Notes: generated from the letters alone by a model not told the origin. DNA of 6,709 nt from Anaerolineales bacterium (GCA_016932955.1 JAFGBV010000289.1:1-6709); one strand, 5' to 3'; numbered from the stretch's first letter, positions 1-6,118 are shown. Program-made: numbers and translations.

Positions 1-48
1 AATTCCGACGTATAGGTTCGATGTGGCTTGCCCATCTGGACTCCTTCC

Positions 49-789
49 TCACAATCTTACTTCTCCCTTTGGTAGGTGTCCAGTTTTATGGGTCCACCAC
101 AGACCCCAGAAGAGGCGGATGGCAAGGGCGAGGAGGAAGCCGAGCAGCCACAGGGAGGGGATGGAGAAACGCCGGGCGGGCGGCCGGGGCTGCCAGAGCA
201 ACTGCTCATTGATAAAAAGGAGGGGGAGGGCGATGAAGGTGCTGTAGGCGAGGGTGTAATAGGCCAGGGTAAGCGGGGCGAGGAAGAATTGTGGGGAAAG
301 GAGGAGCCGCGCCAGCGCGCCGGTGAAGAGCAGGCCTTCGGTGAGGCTCTTGCCGCCGGCGAGGAAGAAGGCTTCGCGGAAGGTGAGCTGCTGTTTGCGG
401 ATGACGAACCAGGAAACGAGGGCGATGGGGAGGTAATCACCCTGGGCGAGGAGGAAGGAGGGCAGGGTTTGGGGGTGGATGCCGCCGATGCCTTCGCCGG
501 TGAGGGTGAGGCTGGCTTCGAAGAGCATGCCAAAGAGCCAGGAGAGGAGGATATAAGCGAGGGGGGCCAGCCGCCGGGGGAGGGGGATCTTCTGGCGCAG
601 GCCAAAGCGGAGGTTGGCCCAGAGGCCGCCGATGATCAGGACGTAGAGCAGCGGCTCGGTGAACCAGAGGGGGGAGCGCGGCGATGATCCGGTGAGGAGG
701 CTGAGGAGGAGGAAGATCAGCCCGACGCCGATCCAGAGGGGGGTGTGCCAGATGCCGCGGCCGAGGAGGGGGGAGGAATACAAGCTCAA
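49..789 (-). CDS. Multi-pass membrane protein of unknown function
   Basis: I do not recognise a family. The 246-residue product is strongly hydrophobic, with about six or seven likely membrane helices, roughly at residues 17-33, 46-60, 73-92, 118-131, 151-165, 170-195 and 210-232. Short basic loops (around 61-73 and 202-207) would be expected on the cytoplasmic side. An internal loop near 91-118 contains a TLTGEGIGG stretch. No catalytic motif stands out; CPBP-type proteases and small transport subunits were considered, but their signature motifs are not evident. The start is a TTG whose last two bases are the first two of the upstream dehydrogenase's TGA stop (a TTGA overlap). No Shine-Dalgarno is obvious in front of it, so translation is probably coupled to the dehydrogenase. 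The next in-frame ATG, near residue 88, would lose three helices. The antisense frames over this region are long but low-complexity, and I treat them as composition artefacts. Existence is fairly sure; function is unknown. Confidence 0.75.
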   Translation of the reverse strand: MSLYSSPLLGRGIWHTPLWIGVGLIFLLLSLLTGSSPRSPLWFTEPLLYVLIIGGLWANLRFGLRQKIPLPRRLAPLAYILLSWLFGMLFEASLTLTGEGIGGIHPQTLPSFLLAQGDYLPIALVSWFVIRKQQLTFREAFFLAGGKSLTEGLLFTGALARLLLSPQFFLAPLTLAYYTLAYSTFIALPLLFINEQLLWQPRPPARRFSIPSLWLLGFLLALAIRLFWGLWWTHKTGHLPKGEVRL

Positions 790-1811
790 TCTAAGGTGAG
801 CATGACTTTCAGCGTATTTCCGCGAGCGGCTTCGATCGCCTGGTAGGCGGTAAGGTAATCTTGAAAGCGGAAACGATGGGTGATGAGCACATCCAGGCGC
901 AATTTGCCAGCAGCGGCTAATTGGATCGCCTTTTCGTAATCGGCGCGCTGGTACATGAGTGTGCCGATCAGGCTCAATTCGCGATCCTGCAGCAGTCCCA
1001 GGTCAACATGGGGCTTTTGCCCAAATACGCCGACGACAACGATGGTGGAGCCTTTGCGGGCATGGGCGACGGCCTGGGTGATCGTGTCCTGGACGCCGAC
1101 GCATTCGAAGATCAGGTCAGCCTTGTCGCGGCCGAAGCTCTGCGCAATGGCCCGGCCAAGATCGTCTGTTTGCGTGTTGACGGTGATGTCCAGTCCGGCC
1201 TGGCGGGCTTTTACCAATTTGTATTCGCTGATGTCGCTGATCATCACCGCCTGGGCGCCGAGGGCTTTGGCCGCCTGCCCGACCAGGTTGCCGATGGTGC
1301 CTGCCCCCAATACCACCACCTTCTTGCCCTGAACACTGCCGCTGCGCCCTACGGCATGCACCGCCACGGCGACCGGCTCGATCATTGCGCCGTGATCTAA
1401 GGATAGATTGCCGGGCAGCTTGAGCACTTTCTCAGCGGCAATGGCAAAAAACTCTTGCGCCGCGCCGCCGGTTTGGAAGCCCATCACCTTGAGCGAATCG
1501 CAGATATGGTACATGCCGTGGCGGCAGGGATAGCATTCGCCGCAGGTGAGCTGGGGCATGAAAGTCACCGGGTCGCTGGCTTGCAGCCCTGCCACGCCCG
1601 GGCCGACTTCGGCGACGATGGCGGACACCTCGTGCCCCTGCACAACGGGATAGGTGGTGTAGGGGTGCAGCCCGTGGAACACATGAATATCCGAGCCGCA
1701 CACGCCGATGCGCTTGATCTGGAGCAGGACTTCGTTGGGGCGAGGGGAGGGTTTTGCCACTTCGCGGAACTCGATCTGCCCGGGGGCGGTCATTACGGCT
1801 TGTTTCATCAT
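786..1811 (-). CDS. Zinc-dependent alcohol/polyol dehydrogenase (MDR family)
   Basis: This is a medium-chain dehydrogenase/reductase of the sorbitol / threonine / L-galactonate dehydrogenase group, a cytoplasmic NAD(P)-linked enzyme oxidising a secondary alcohol. In the 341-residue product the catalytic zinc ligands are C38 (in GVCGSDIH), H60 and E61 (QGHE), with E145 in the conserved EPVAVAVHAV helix. The structural zinc lobe is complete: C90, C93, C96 and C104 with the classic x2-x2-x7 spacing. The Rossmann fold has GxGxxG at G169, G171 and G174, and D193 ends the second strand, which by family rule favours NAD over NADP. The length is typical. Two adjacent ATG codons open the frame; an AAGGT about 10-14 bases upstream serves as a weak ribosome binding site for either. 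The gene overlaps the downstream membrane protein by four bases, so the two probably share a transcript. The exact substrate cannot be read from sequence; a sugar acid or polyol is most likely. Confidence 0.95.
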   Translation of the reverse strand: MMKQAVMTAPGQIEFREVAKPSPRPNEVLLQIKRIGVCGSDIHVFHGLHPYTTYPVVQGHEVSAIVAEVGPGVAGLQASDPVTFMPQLTCGECYPCRHGMYHICDSLKVMGFQTGGAAQEFFAIAAEKVLKLPGNLSLDHGAMIEPVAVAVHAVGRSGSVQGKKVVVLGAGTIGNLVGQAAKALGAQAVMISDISEYKLVKARQAGLDITVNTQTDDLGRAIAQSFGRDKADLIFECVGVQDTITQAVAHARKGSTIVVVGVFGQKPHVDLGLLQDRELSLIGTLMYQRADYEKAIQLAAAGKLRLDVLITHRFRFQDYLTAYQAIEAARGNTLKVMLTLD

Positions 1812-1865
1812 GGCTGTGATTCTACCTTGAAATGCGGATCAGTGGAGTGTGTGTCGTTGCAAGCT

Positions 1866-1906
1866 TGTTGCGAGCGAAGCGAAGCAACCAAGCGAAGCAA
1901 TCTCGC
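1866..1906 (-). repeat. Dispersed intergenic repeat copy (GCTTCG-type)
   Basis: On the minus strand this reads GAGATTGCTTCGCTTGG..., ending in CGCTTCGCTCGCAACAAG. It matches the widespread 'GARATTGCTTCGGTCGCTTCGCTCCCTCGCAATGAC' style of short intergenic repeat. Inside it GCGAAGCAA occurs twice on the plus strand, at 1879-1887 and 1892-1900, a 13-base period. A second, more standard copy lies at about 3803-3838. The repeat yields spurious Arg/Ser/Glu-rich peptides in overlapping reading frames, a warning against calling genes through it. The match to the general repeat type comes from recognition, not a search. Confidence 0.6.
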
Positions 1907-1958
1907 CGCTGAGCGCGCAGAGTTGTTGGAAGGATGTAAGGGTGCAGGATGAGGAGAA

Positions 1959-2007
1959 ATGTATCATATCATGCTGTGTGTTTTAAATTATACAAGATAT
2001 GATACAT
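1959..2007. promoter_or_regulatory. 12-bp perfect inverted repeat, possible operator
   Basis: ATGTATCATATC at 1959-1970 is exactly complementary in reverse to GATATGATACAT at 1996-2007, separated by a 25-base AT-rich spacer. The arm centres are 37 bases apart. The element lies in the 243-base gap upstream of the dehydrogenase and downstream of the serine hydrolase, both on the minus strand. The spacer holds a minus-strand TATAAT, so the arms could be paired operator sites around the dehydrogenase promoter. A long-looped hairpin in the transcript coming from the serine hydrolase is the alternative. It is not a standard intrinsic terminator: the stem has little GC and the loop is large. Confidence 0.55.
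1987..1992 (-). promoter_or_regulatory. Candidate -10 box for the dehydrogenase operon
   Basis: The minus strand reads TATAAT exactly here, in a locally AT-rich island within a GC-rich window and between the arms of the inverted repeat. No good TTGACA-like -35 box is found 16-18 bases upstream. Use of this box would give a leader of roughly 170 bases before the dehydrogenase ATG, and the leader would include the dispersed repeat. An activator or repressor bound at the inverted repeat could explain the poor -35. Confidence 0.35.
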
Positions 2008-2054
2008 GATGCCTTCCCCCATCTTCCTCCTTTGCAAATGGGTGCACGGATTTG

Positions 2055-3497
2055 TCATCCGCAGGCGTTGGATTGATCCGCTGCCGCTGCGCCTCGAATC
2101 TCGTCCAGTAGATCGGTCACCGCCTGGTGAGCGGGTGAGATTGCCAGGGCCTGGTGCAGGATGGCTTCAGCCCGGGCGCGGTCATTCAAATGCAGGTGAT
2201 GCCTGGCCAGGGAGATATGCACACCGATGCTTTCCGGGTATGCGTACAGATTCAGCTCCAGCACCTCTCTCGCCAGGTCGAACTTTTTCAGCGACATCAA
2301 CTGGTAGTACAGCGGGGTCAGCTCGTACACATCGAAGTAATAATCCTCGCTGCCCTTGATCTGCTCATAGCGGGCATAGGCTGCCGCGATGCCGCCGGTG
2401 TGCAGTGCCTGGGCGATGGGCACCATCCAGGAGAGAGTGCCCGGCTGCGGTTCCTGTCCGAGCATGACGCGCATCACTGCCTCTAATGCCCACTCATGCG
2501 CCGTTGATTCCTCGTTACACAGCACGATCGCCCCGCAGTCTTTCTCCGGCAGCAGCACCAGGAAGCATGTCCAGCCAAAGCCCCCACCGCCGTGGCTGAC
2601 GGTGCTCACACCGTCGAAGTGTCCAAAAGTCCAGCCCAGGCCCATTGTTTCGCGGTATGGCGGAACGCCGCGTTGGGCAACCGGCGTCCACATCAGTGCA
2701 TAACTGGCAGGGGAGAGGATGCGCTGCCCCTGGTAGCTGCCCCGATTCAGGCAGGTGATGACCCAATGGCACATCTCCACCGCCGTCGAATACAGGAAGC
2801 TGGACGGGGCATCGGCGCGGTGATAGGGGTGGAGTGGGTTGACGATCATCTGCGGGGCGCGCAGGTGCGGCGCAACCAGGCGCTCAGGCGGCACCTCCGG
2901 GGGGTAAAAGGTGCTATCGGGCATCCCGGCTGGGCGCAGGATGTGTTCCTGCATGGCGGCTTCGAAAGTCTGCCCGCAGATCTTGGCGATCAGGTCGCCC
3001 AGCACATTGTAGGCAATATTGCTGTAGGCAAAGCGCTCCCCCGGCGCAGCGAGCATCTTGCGGCTGGCCTGGGCGCGGACGAAGCGCTCGGCAGCGCCTT
3101 CATCGTATTCGGGGTGGGAGACCAGCTCGTCATATTCGAGCTCGTCCATATCGGGCATCCCCGAGGTGTGGCTGAGCGCCTGGCGCAGCGTGATCTGGCG
3201 GTAACGCTCGTCATCCAGGCGGAAATACGGCAGGTACTGGCAGAGCGGCGCACCCAGCTCCAGTTTGCCCTGCTCAACCAATTGCAGGATCGCGCTGGCG
3301 ACGAAACACTTTCCGATCGACGCCAGGCAAAAAAACGAGTCCGGCGTGACAGGCGTTTGCGTCTCGATGCTTTGCACCCCAATCCCCCGCGCATAAACGA
3401 TCTCGCCATGCTCGACGATCCCCACCGCCAGCCCCGGAACACCCCAACGGGCGGCGATCTCTTCCAGTACGGCATCCAGCTTTGGGTTGGGTTGCAT
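2055..3497 (-). CDS. Serine hydrolase (class C beta-lactamase family) with TPR-like tail
   Basis: A penicillin-binding-protein / AmpC-fold serine hydrolase. In the 480-residue product the nucleophile motif SxxK is S60-I-G-K63, the second motif is Y158-S-N160 and the third is H302-G-G304, all in expected order and spacing. The family hallmark SHTSGMPD lies at 109-116. The hydrolase domain ends near residue 345. The remaining 130 or so residues are helical, and about 392-465 resembles two or three tetratricopeptide repeats. No signal peptide or lipobox is seen, so the protein looks cytoplasmic, unlike true beta-lactamases. Members act as D-amino-acid peptidases, esterases or amidases, and the substrate here is unknown. 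ATG follows GGGAGG with a short 3-base gap. The gene begins 27 bases after the decarboxylase-like gene, suggesting one transcript. A long antisense frame over 2592-3656 has no recognisable motifs. Confidence 0.93.
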   Translation of the reverse strand: MQPNPKLDAVLEEIAARWGVPGLAVGIVEHGEIVYARGIGVQSIETQTPVTPDSFFCLASIGKCFVASAILQLVEQGKLELGAPLCQYLPYFRLDDERYRQITLRQALSHTSGMPDMDELEYDELVSHPEYDEGAAERFVRAQASRKMLAAPGERFAYSNIAYNVLGDLIAKICGQTFEAAMQEHILRPAGMPDSTFYPPEVPPERLVAPHLRAPQMIVNPLHPYHRADAPSSFLYSTAVEMCHWVITCLNRGSYQGQRILSPASYALMWTPVAQRGVPPYRETMGLGWTFGHFDGVSTVSHGGGGFGWTCFLVLLPEKDCGAIVLCNEESTAHEWALEAVMRVMLGQEPQPGTLSWMVPIAQALHTGGIAAAYARYEQIKGSEDYYFDVYELTPLYYQLMSLKKFDLAREVLELNLYAYPESIGVHISLARHHLHLNDRARAEAILHQALAISPAHQAVTDLLDEIRGAAAADQSNACG

Positions 3498-3524
3498 GTG
3501 CCTCCCTCTCGCTGCAATAACGGG

Positions 3525-3710
3525 CTACGCGGTGAATATCTCTTTGGCCATGTAAAATGCTGCCCAGGCTTTGGGCCACCCGGCATAGAAGGCGAGGTGG
3601 GTGATCACTTCTACGATCTCGTCTTTGGTGATACCGTTTTCTTTCGCCTGGGTTAGATGCCCTTGGAGGGGTTGATCCAATATGCCGCTGGTTACTTTTT
3701 TCTTTTCCAT
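3525..3710 (-). CDS. Short carboxymuconolactone decarboxylase-like protein (N-terminally truncated)
   Basis: The 61-residue product matches the C-terminal half of the CMD/AhpD-like family: a GHL...A-NGITKDEIVEVITH segment (17-38), then LAFYAGWPKAW (39-49) and a closing AKEIF helix. Family members are normally about 100-130 residues, with a preceding helical segment (often an RSLVTL/ALIAL-type stretch) that is absent here. The ATG at 3710 has a strong GGAGG (3718-3722) seven bases upstream, which decides this start. The frame stays open upstream to 3902, but that part encodes only dispersed repeat and promoter sequence, so I exclude it. Full-length relatives include the protocatechuate-pathway decarboxylase and peroxidase-linked proteins with a CxxC/CxxH site; no cysteine is present here, so a thiol redox role is unlikely. 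It is either a functional mini-protein that oligomerises or a degraded remnant. It precedes the serine hydrolase by 27 bases. Confidence 0.8.
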   Translation of the reverse strand: MEKKKVTSGILDQPLQGHLTQAKENGITKDEIVEVITHLAFYAGWPKAWAAFYMAKEIFTA

Positions 3711-3717
3711 GTTTACG

Positions 3718-3722
3718 CCTCC
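3718..3722 (-). promoter_or_regulatory. Ribosome binding site of the short CMD-like gene
   Basis: The minus strand reads GGAGG seven bases before the ATG at 3710. This near-ideal site fixes the start at the short 61-residue version and argues that the gene is still translated rather than being a dead fragment. Confidence 0.7.
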
Positions 3723-3779
3723 ACGCACAGGCTCATCTTTCAGTTGATTGCAGGTGCCGCGGGCGGGGATGGTGAGGGG

Positions 3780-3788
3780 ATTATAGCA
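3780..3788 (-). promoter_or_regulatory. Extended -10 promoter for the CMD-like / serine hydrolase pair
   Basis: The minus strand reads TGCTATAAT, a perfect extended -10 element (TG-n-TATAAT). No TTGACA-like -35 is present at the normal distance, which an extended -10 can tolerate. Transcription would start near 3773 and give a leader of about 60 bases before the ATG at 3710. Confidence 0.5.
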
Positions 3789-3802
3789 TAGCCCGTCCGG
3801 CG

Positions 3803-3838
3803 GGGGATGGCTTCGGTCGCTGCGCTCCCTGGCAATGA
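3803..3838 (+). repeat. Dispersed intergenic repeat copy (GCTTCG-type)
   Basis: The plus strand reads ATGGCTTCGGTCGCTGCGCT at 3807-3826, then CCCTGGCAATGACC. It is a second, slightly diverged copy of the repeat at 1866-1906, inverted relative to it. It sits between the two divergent promoters and may contribute to insulation, or may just be a passive insertion. Confidence 0.6.
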
Positions 3839-3845
3839 CCGCTCC

Positions 3846-3877
3846 ATCCACTATGCACGATCCACTATCCACTCTAT
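3846..3877 (+). repeat. Short direct repeat ATCCACTAT
   Basis: ATCCACTAT occurs at 3846-3854 and again at 3860-3868 (14-base period). A near copy, TCCACTCTAT, follows at 3868-3877 and runs into the -10 box of the plus-strand promoter. It could be an operator or a small slippage-prone repeat; the sequence alone does not decide. Confidence 0.4.
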
Positions 3878-3880
3878 AAT
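3875..3880 (+). promoter_or_regulatory. Candidate -10 box for the dimethylargininase gene
   Basis: A perfect TATAAT lies 40 bases before the ATG at 3921. No clear -35 hexamer is seen at 16-18 bases upstream, where the ATCCACTAT repeats sit instead. Transcription from here would give a leader of about 34 bases containing the GGAGGAG ribosome binding site. Confidence 0.45.
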
Positions 3881-3920
3881 AGTATGGAATTACCCCACCC
3901 ATCCATTGGAGGAGTCATCT

Positions 3921-4688
3921 ATGTTCCAACACGCGATCGTGCGCACGCCCAGCCCGAACATCAGCCAAGGCATCACCACCGCCAACCTCGGCAAGCCGGT
4001 GTACGAGGCGGCGCTGCGGCAGCACGCGGGATACATCGCCGCGCTGGAAGCCTGCGGGGTAGTGGTGCACACCCTGCCGGCGGAGGCGGCTTTCCCGGAT
4101 GCCTGCTTTGTGGAAGATACGGCGGTGGTGGCGGAACGGGTGGCGATCATCACCAACCTGGGGGCGCGCTCGCGGCAGGGGGAGCAGGAATCGGTGAGGG
4201 CGGCGCTGGGGGAGTTCTACGCCGCGGAGCAGATCGAGCGCATCACGCCACCGGGGACGCTGGAGGGGGGGGATGTGATGCGGGTGGGGGGCCATTTCTA
4301 CGTGGGGCTTTCGGGGCGCACCAATGAGGAAGGGGTGCGGCAATTCACCGGCTACTTGAACAGGCATGGCTATACGGCTTCGTCGGTGAGGCTGGGCGAG
4401 TTGCTGCACCTGAAGACGGGGCTGGCTTATTTGGAGAATGATGTGCTGCTGACGGCGGGGGAGTTCACCGGGCACCCGGCGTTTGCCGCCTTCAAGACCA
4501 TCCCCATCCCCAGCGAAGATGCCTACTCGGCGAACTGCATCTACGTGAACGGCACGGTGCTCGTTCCGGCGGGGTACCCGCGCACGCGGGAGAAGATCGA
4601 GGCGGCGGGGCTGCCCGTGCGCGAGGTAGAGGTCTCGGAGTTCCGCAAGATCGATGGCGGGCTGAGCTGCCTCTCGCTGCGCTTTTAG
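3921..4688 (+). CDS. ddaH: Dimethylarginine dimethylaminohydrolase (dimethylargininase)
   Basis: This enzyme hydrolyses N-omega-methylated arginines, releasing methylamine or dimethylamine and leaving L-citrulline. It belongs to the guanidino-group-modifying (amidinotransferase/arginine deiminase) fold and is cytoplasmic. The product is 255 residues, nearly identical in length to the characterised Pseudomonas aeruginosa enzyme. Catalytic residues align with it at an offset of 0 or 1: nucleophile C250 (GLSCLSLRF), H163 (LLHLKTGLAYL) and acid E115 (TLEGGDV). Substrate-binding D60, E65 and D66 (FPDACFVEDTAV), R85 and R133 are also present. GGAGGAG at 3908-3914 picks the ATG at 3921; the frame is open back to an earlier ATG at 3807, but that stretch is promoter and repeat. 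It is divergent from the CMD-like gene, and no arginine or citrulline pathway gene is adjacent. Arginine deiminase itself is much longer (about 400 residues), so dimethylargininase is the better call. Confidence 0.94.
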   Translation: MFQHAIVRTPSPNISQGITTANLGKPVYEAALRQHAGYIAALEACGVVVHTLPAEAAFPDACFVEDTAVVAERVAIITNLGARSRQGEQESVRAALGEFYAAEQIERITPPGTLEGGDVMRVGGHFYVGLSGRTNEEGVRQFTGYLNRHGYTASSVRLGELLHLKTGLAYLENDVLLTAGEFTGHPAFAAFKTIPIPSEDAYSANCIYVNGTVLVPAGYPRTREKIEAAGLPVREVEVSEFRKIDGGLSCLSLRF

Positions 4689-4876
4689 GGAAGAACAGGA
4701 GGAGTGATCCGCAGAGGTAGAGGAGGCGACGAACATCTTGCAGCATGTGTAGGCCTGCGGTGAACCATTTGCGGGGGATTTCTGTATCATAAATGGGGAG
4801 CAAAGCCGCTTGGTTTGATCGGGAATTGTGTGCGCTGGGCAGCGGCGACAGATTGGCTTTCGATGGAGGAATCGTG
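4689..4876 (+). other. Intergenic region, no gene seen
   Basis: These 188 bases separate the dimethylargininase from the lipoprotein gene. The first part is purine-rich, with repeated GAGGAG-type runs and no hairpin-plus-T-run terminator. A TATCAT at 4785-4790 could be a weak -10 for the lipoprotein, but no matching -35 was found. An ATG at 4793 opens in frame with the lipoprotein gene, but it lacks a ribosome binding site and would push the lipobox 28 residues further in. Confidence 0.5.
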
Positions 4877-6034
4877 ATGTATAAAGCAATCTTGTTTGCC
4901 GCCATTCTCGCCTTGATGGTGGGCTGCGCCAAAGCAGAGCCAACACTTGACGCAATCCCAACCGGCACCCTTCCGGCAACGGCGCTACCAGCGACTGCAA
5001 CGAGCACCGCTCCCGCGTCCACAGCCACAACGGCGGCTGCTCTGCCTAGCGCCACACCACGCCCCACCTTAACCCTGCGACCGCCGACCCAAACAGCCGT
5101 CATCCCAACAATGACCAGCCCTGACGATCTGGCGGTGATCTCGGCGGATACGGCGGGGCAGGTGACGCGCCTGACAACCCTGGCAGGGCACAACGACAGG
5201 GTGGTGACGCTGGCATTCTCGCATGATGGGGTTTACCTGGCTTCCGCGGGCTGGGATCGGACGATCAAATTGTGGGATGTGTGGAGCGGGGTGGAGGTGC
5301 ATGCTTTCTCGCTGCCTGAGGGGGATCTGAACGCGATCGCCTTTTCACCGGTGCACAATTGGCTGGCCTCTGCGGATGCCATCTGGGATGTGGAGACGCT
5401 GGAAGTGGTGCTAACGATGGAACATGACAGCCATGAGTCGGGACACGTGGCTTTCTCGCCGGATGGGAGCCTGCTGGCGGTGGATTTCGTCGATGAGCCG
5501 ATCCGGTTCTGGGATATTGCCCGCGGGGAGGTGGTGCGCAGCTTTGAAGCGCAGGATGATGTCCCGGTGTTCGGCATCGAATTCTCTCCGGATGGCAGCC
5601 TGATCGCCGGCGGCGCAAACGGCGGTATCGTGTACTTGTGGGATGTGGCTTCGGGGCAGATGGTTGCCACGCTGGGAAGTGACAGCGGACCCCAAGATGT
5701 GCACGATGTGGCATTTTCACCCGACGGCATCTTCCTGGCTTCTGCTGGCACTAATTACAGTGCGCGATTGTGGAACATCGCCAGCGGAGAGACAGTGTTT
5801 GAGATGCCTCATGGGAACGGGATGTATGGGGTGACCATTTCGCCGGATGGCAGCCTGGTGGCAACGGCGGTGTGCGACCGGACGGTGAGGCTGTGGGATG
5901 CTGCAAGTGGGAAGCTGCTGCGCACGCTCAGCCATGGCGACGAAGTGATCAGCGTGGCATTTTCGCCGGATGGGAGGCTGCTCGTTTCAGGCGGGTATGA
6001 TAACCTGATCTATGTGTGGGGTGTGATCCCGTAG
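4877..6034 (+). CDS. WD40-repeat lipoprotein, seven-bladed beta-propeller
   Basis: A surface-anchored scaffold of unknown partner. The 385-residue product starts with a lipoprotein signal (hydrophobic residues 4-15, then LMVGC with C17 as the likely lipidated cysteine; Met at -3 is unusual). A Thr/Ala/Pro-rich flexible linker follows at about 21-80. Seven WD40 units fill 99-385, ending in W133-D, W170-D, W212-D, W255-D, W299-N, W340-D and W381-G, and most carry the FSPDG turn. Seven units make a closed propeller, so the gene looks complete. The second blade is short: about five residues are missing between ASAD and AIWD, where the repeat normally reads D-x-T-I-x-L-W-D. GGAGGA at 4865-4870, six bases upstream, selects the ATG at 4877 over the GTG one codon earlier and the ATG at 4793. 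Such proteins typically mediate protein binding at the outer face of the membrane. No catalytic domain is attached. Confidence 0.93.
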   Translation: MYKAILFAAILALMVGCAKAEPTLDAIPTGTLPATALPATATSTAPASTATTAAALPSATPRPTLTLRPPTQTAVIPTMTSPDDLAVISADTAGQVTRLTTLAGHNDRVVTLAFSHDGVYLASAGWDRTIKLWDVWSGVEVHAFSLPEGDLNAIAFSPVHNWLASADAIWDVETLEVVLTMEHDSHESGHVAFSPDGSLLAVDFVDEPIRFWDIARGEVVRSFEAQDDVPVFGIEFSPDGSLIAGGANGGIVYLWDVASGQMVATLGSDSGPQDVHDVAFSPDGIFLASAGTNYSARLWNIASGETVFEMPHGNGMYGVTISPDGSLVATAVCDRTVRLWDAASGKLLRTLSHGDEVISVAFSPDGRLLVSGGYDNLIYVWGVIP

Positions 6035-6118
6035 GAAGTGGGAATGAGGGATTTTGGGGAGCCGCTACCCGCGATTGGGACGGGTGGGGGTAGAATTAGG
6101 TTTGTCTGGCATATACTC

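Noticed and set aside
76..687. 203-residue Glu/Gly/Ala-rich plus-strand frame antisense to the membrane protein
   Set aside because: It has low-complexity composition, no ribosome binding site and no fold signature. It mirrors the Leu/Pro/Ser codons of the hydrophobic gene on the other strand.
2592..3656. 354-residue plus-strand frame antisense to the serine hydrolase
   Set aside because: It has no recognisable motif, whereas the opposite strand has all three serine hydrolase motifs in order. Long antisense frames are expected at this GC content.
3711..3902. N-terminal 64-residue extension of the CMD-like gene
   Set aside because: The extension translates dispersed repeat and promoter DNA. 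A strong ribosome binding site marks the start at 3710, and the extension does not resemble the missing half of the family.
3915..5030. 371-residue minus-strand frame across the dimethylargininase and the following gap
   Set aside because: It is rich in Arg, Pro and His, spans a real gene and a non-coding gap, and has no start signal or known domain.
6065..6093. Possible terminator hairpin after the lipoprotein gene (ACCCG/CGGGT, CTACCC/GGGTAG)
   Set aside because: The stems are only five or six pairs, compete with each other and are not followed by a T-run.
6091..6096. TAGAAT as a -10 box for the alpha/beta hydrolase
   Set aside because: The correct spacing upstream holds only GC-rich sequence with no -35 likeness and there is no extended TG. 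It is too weak to annotate.
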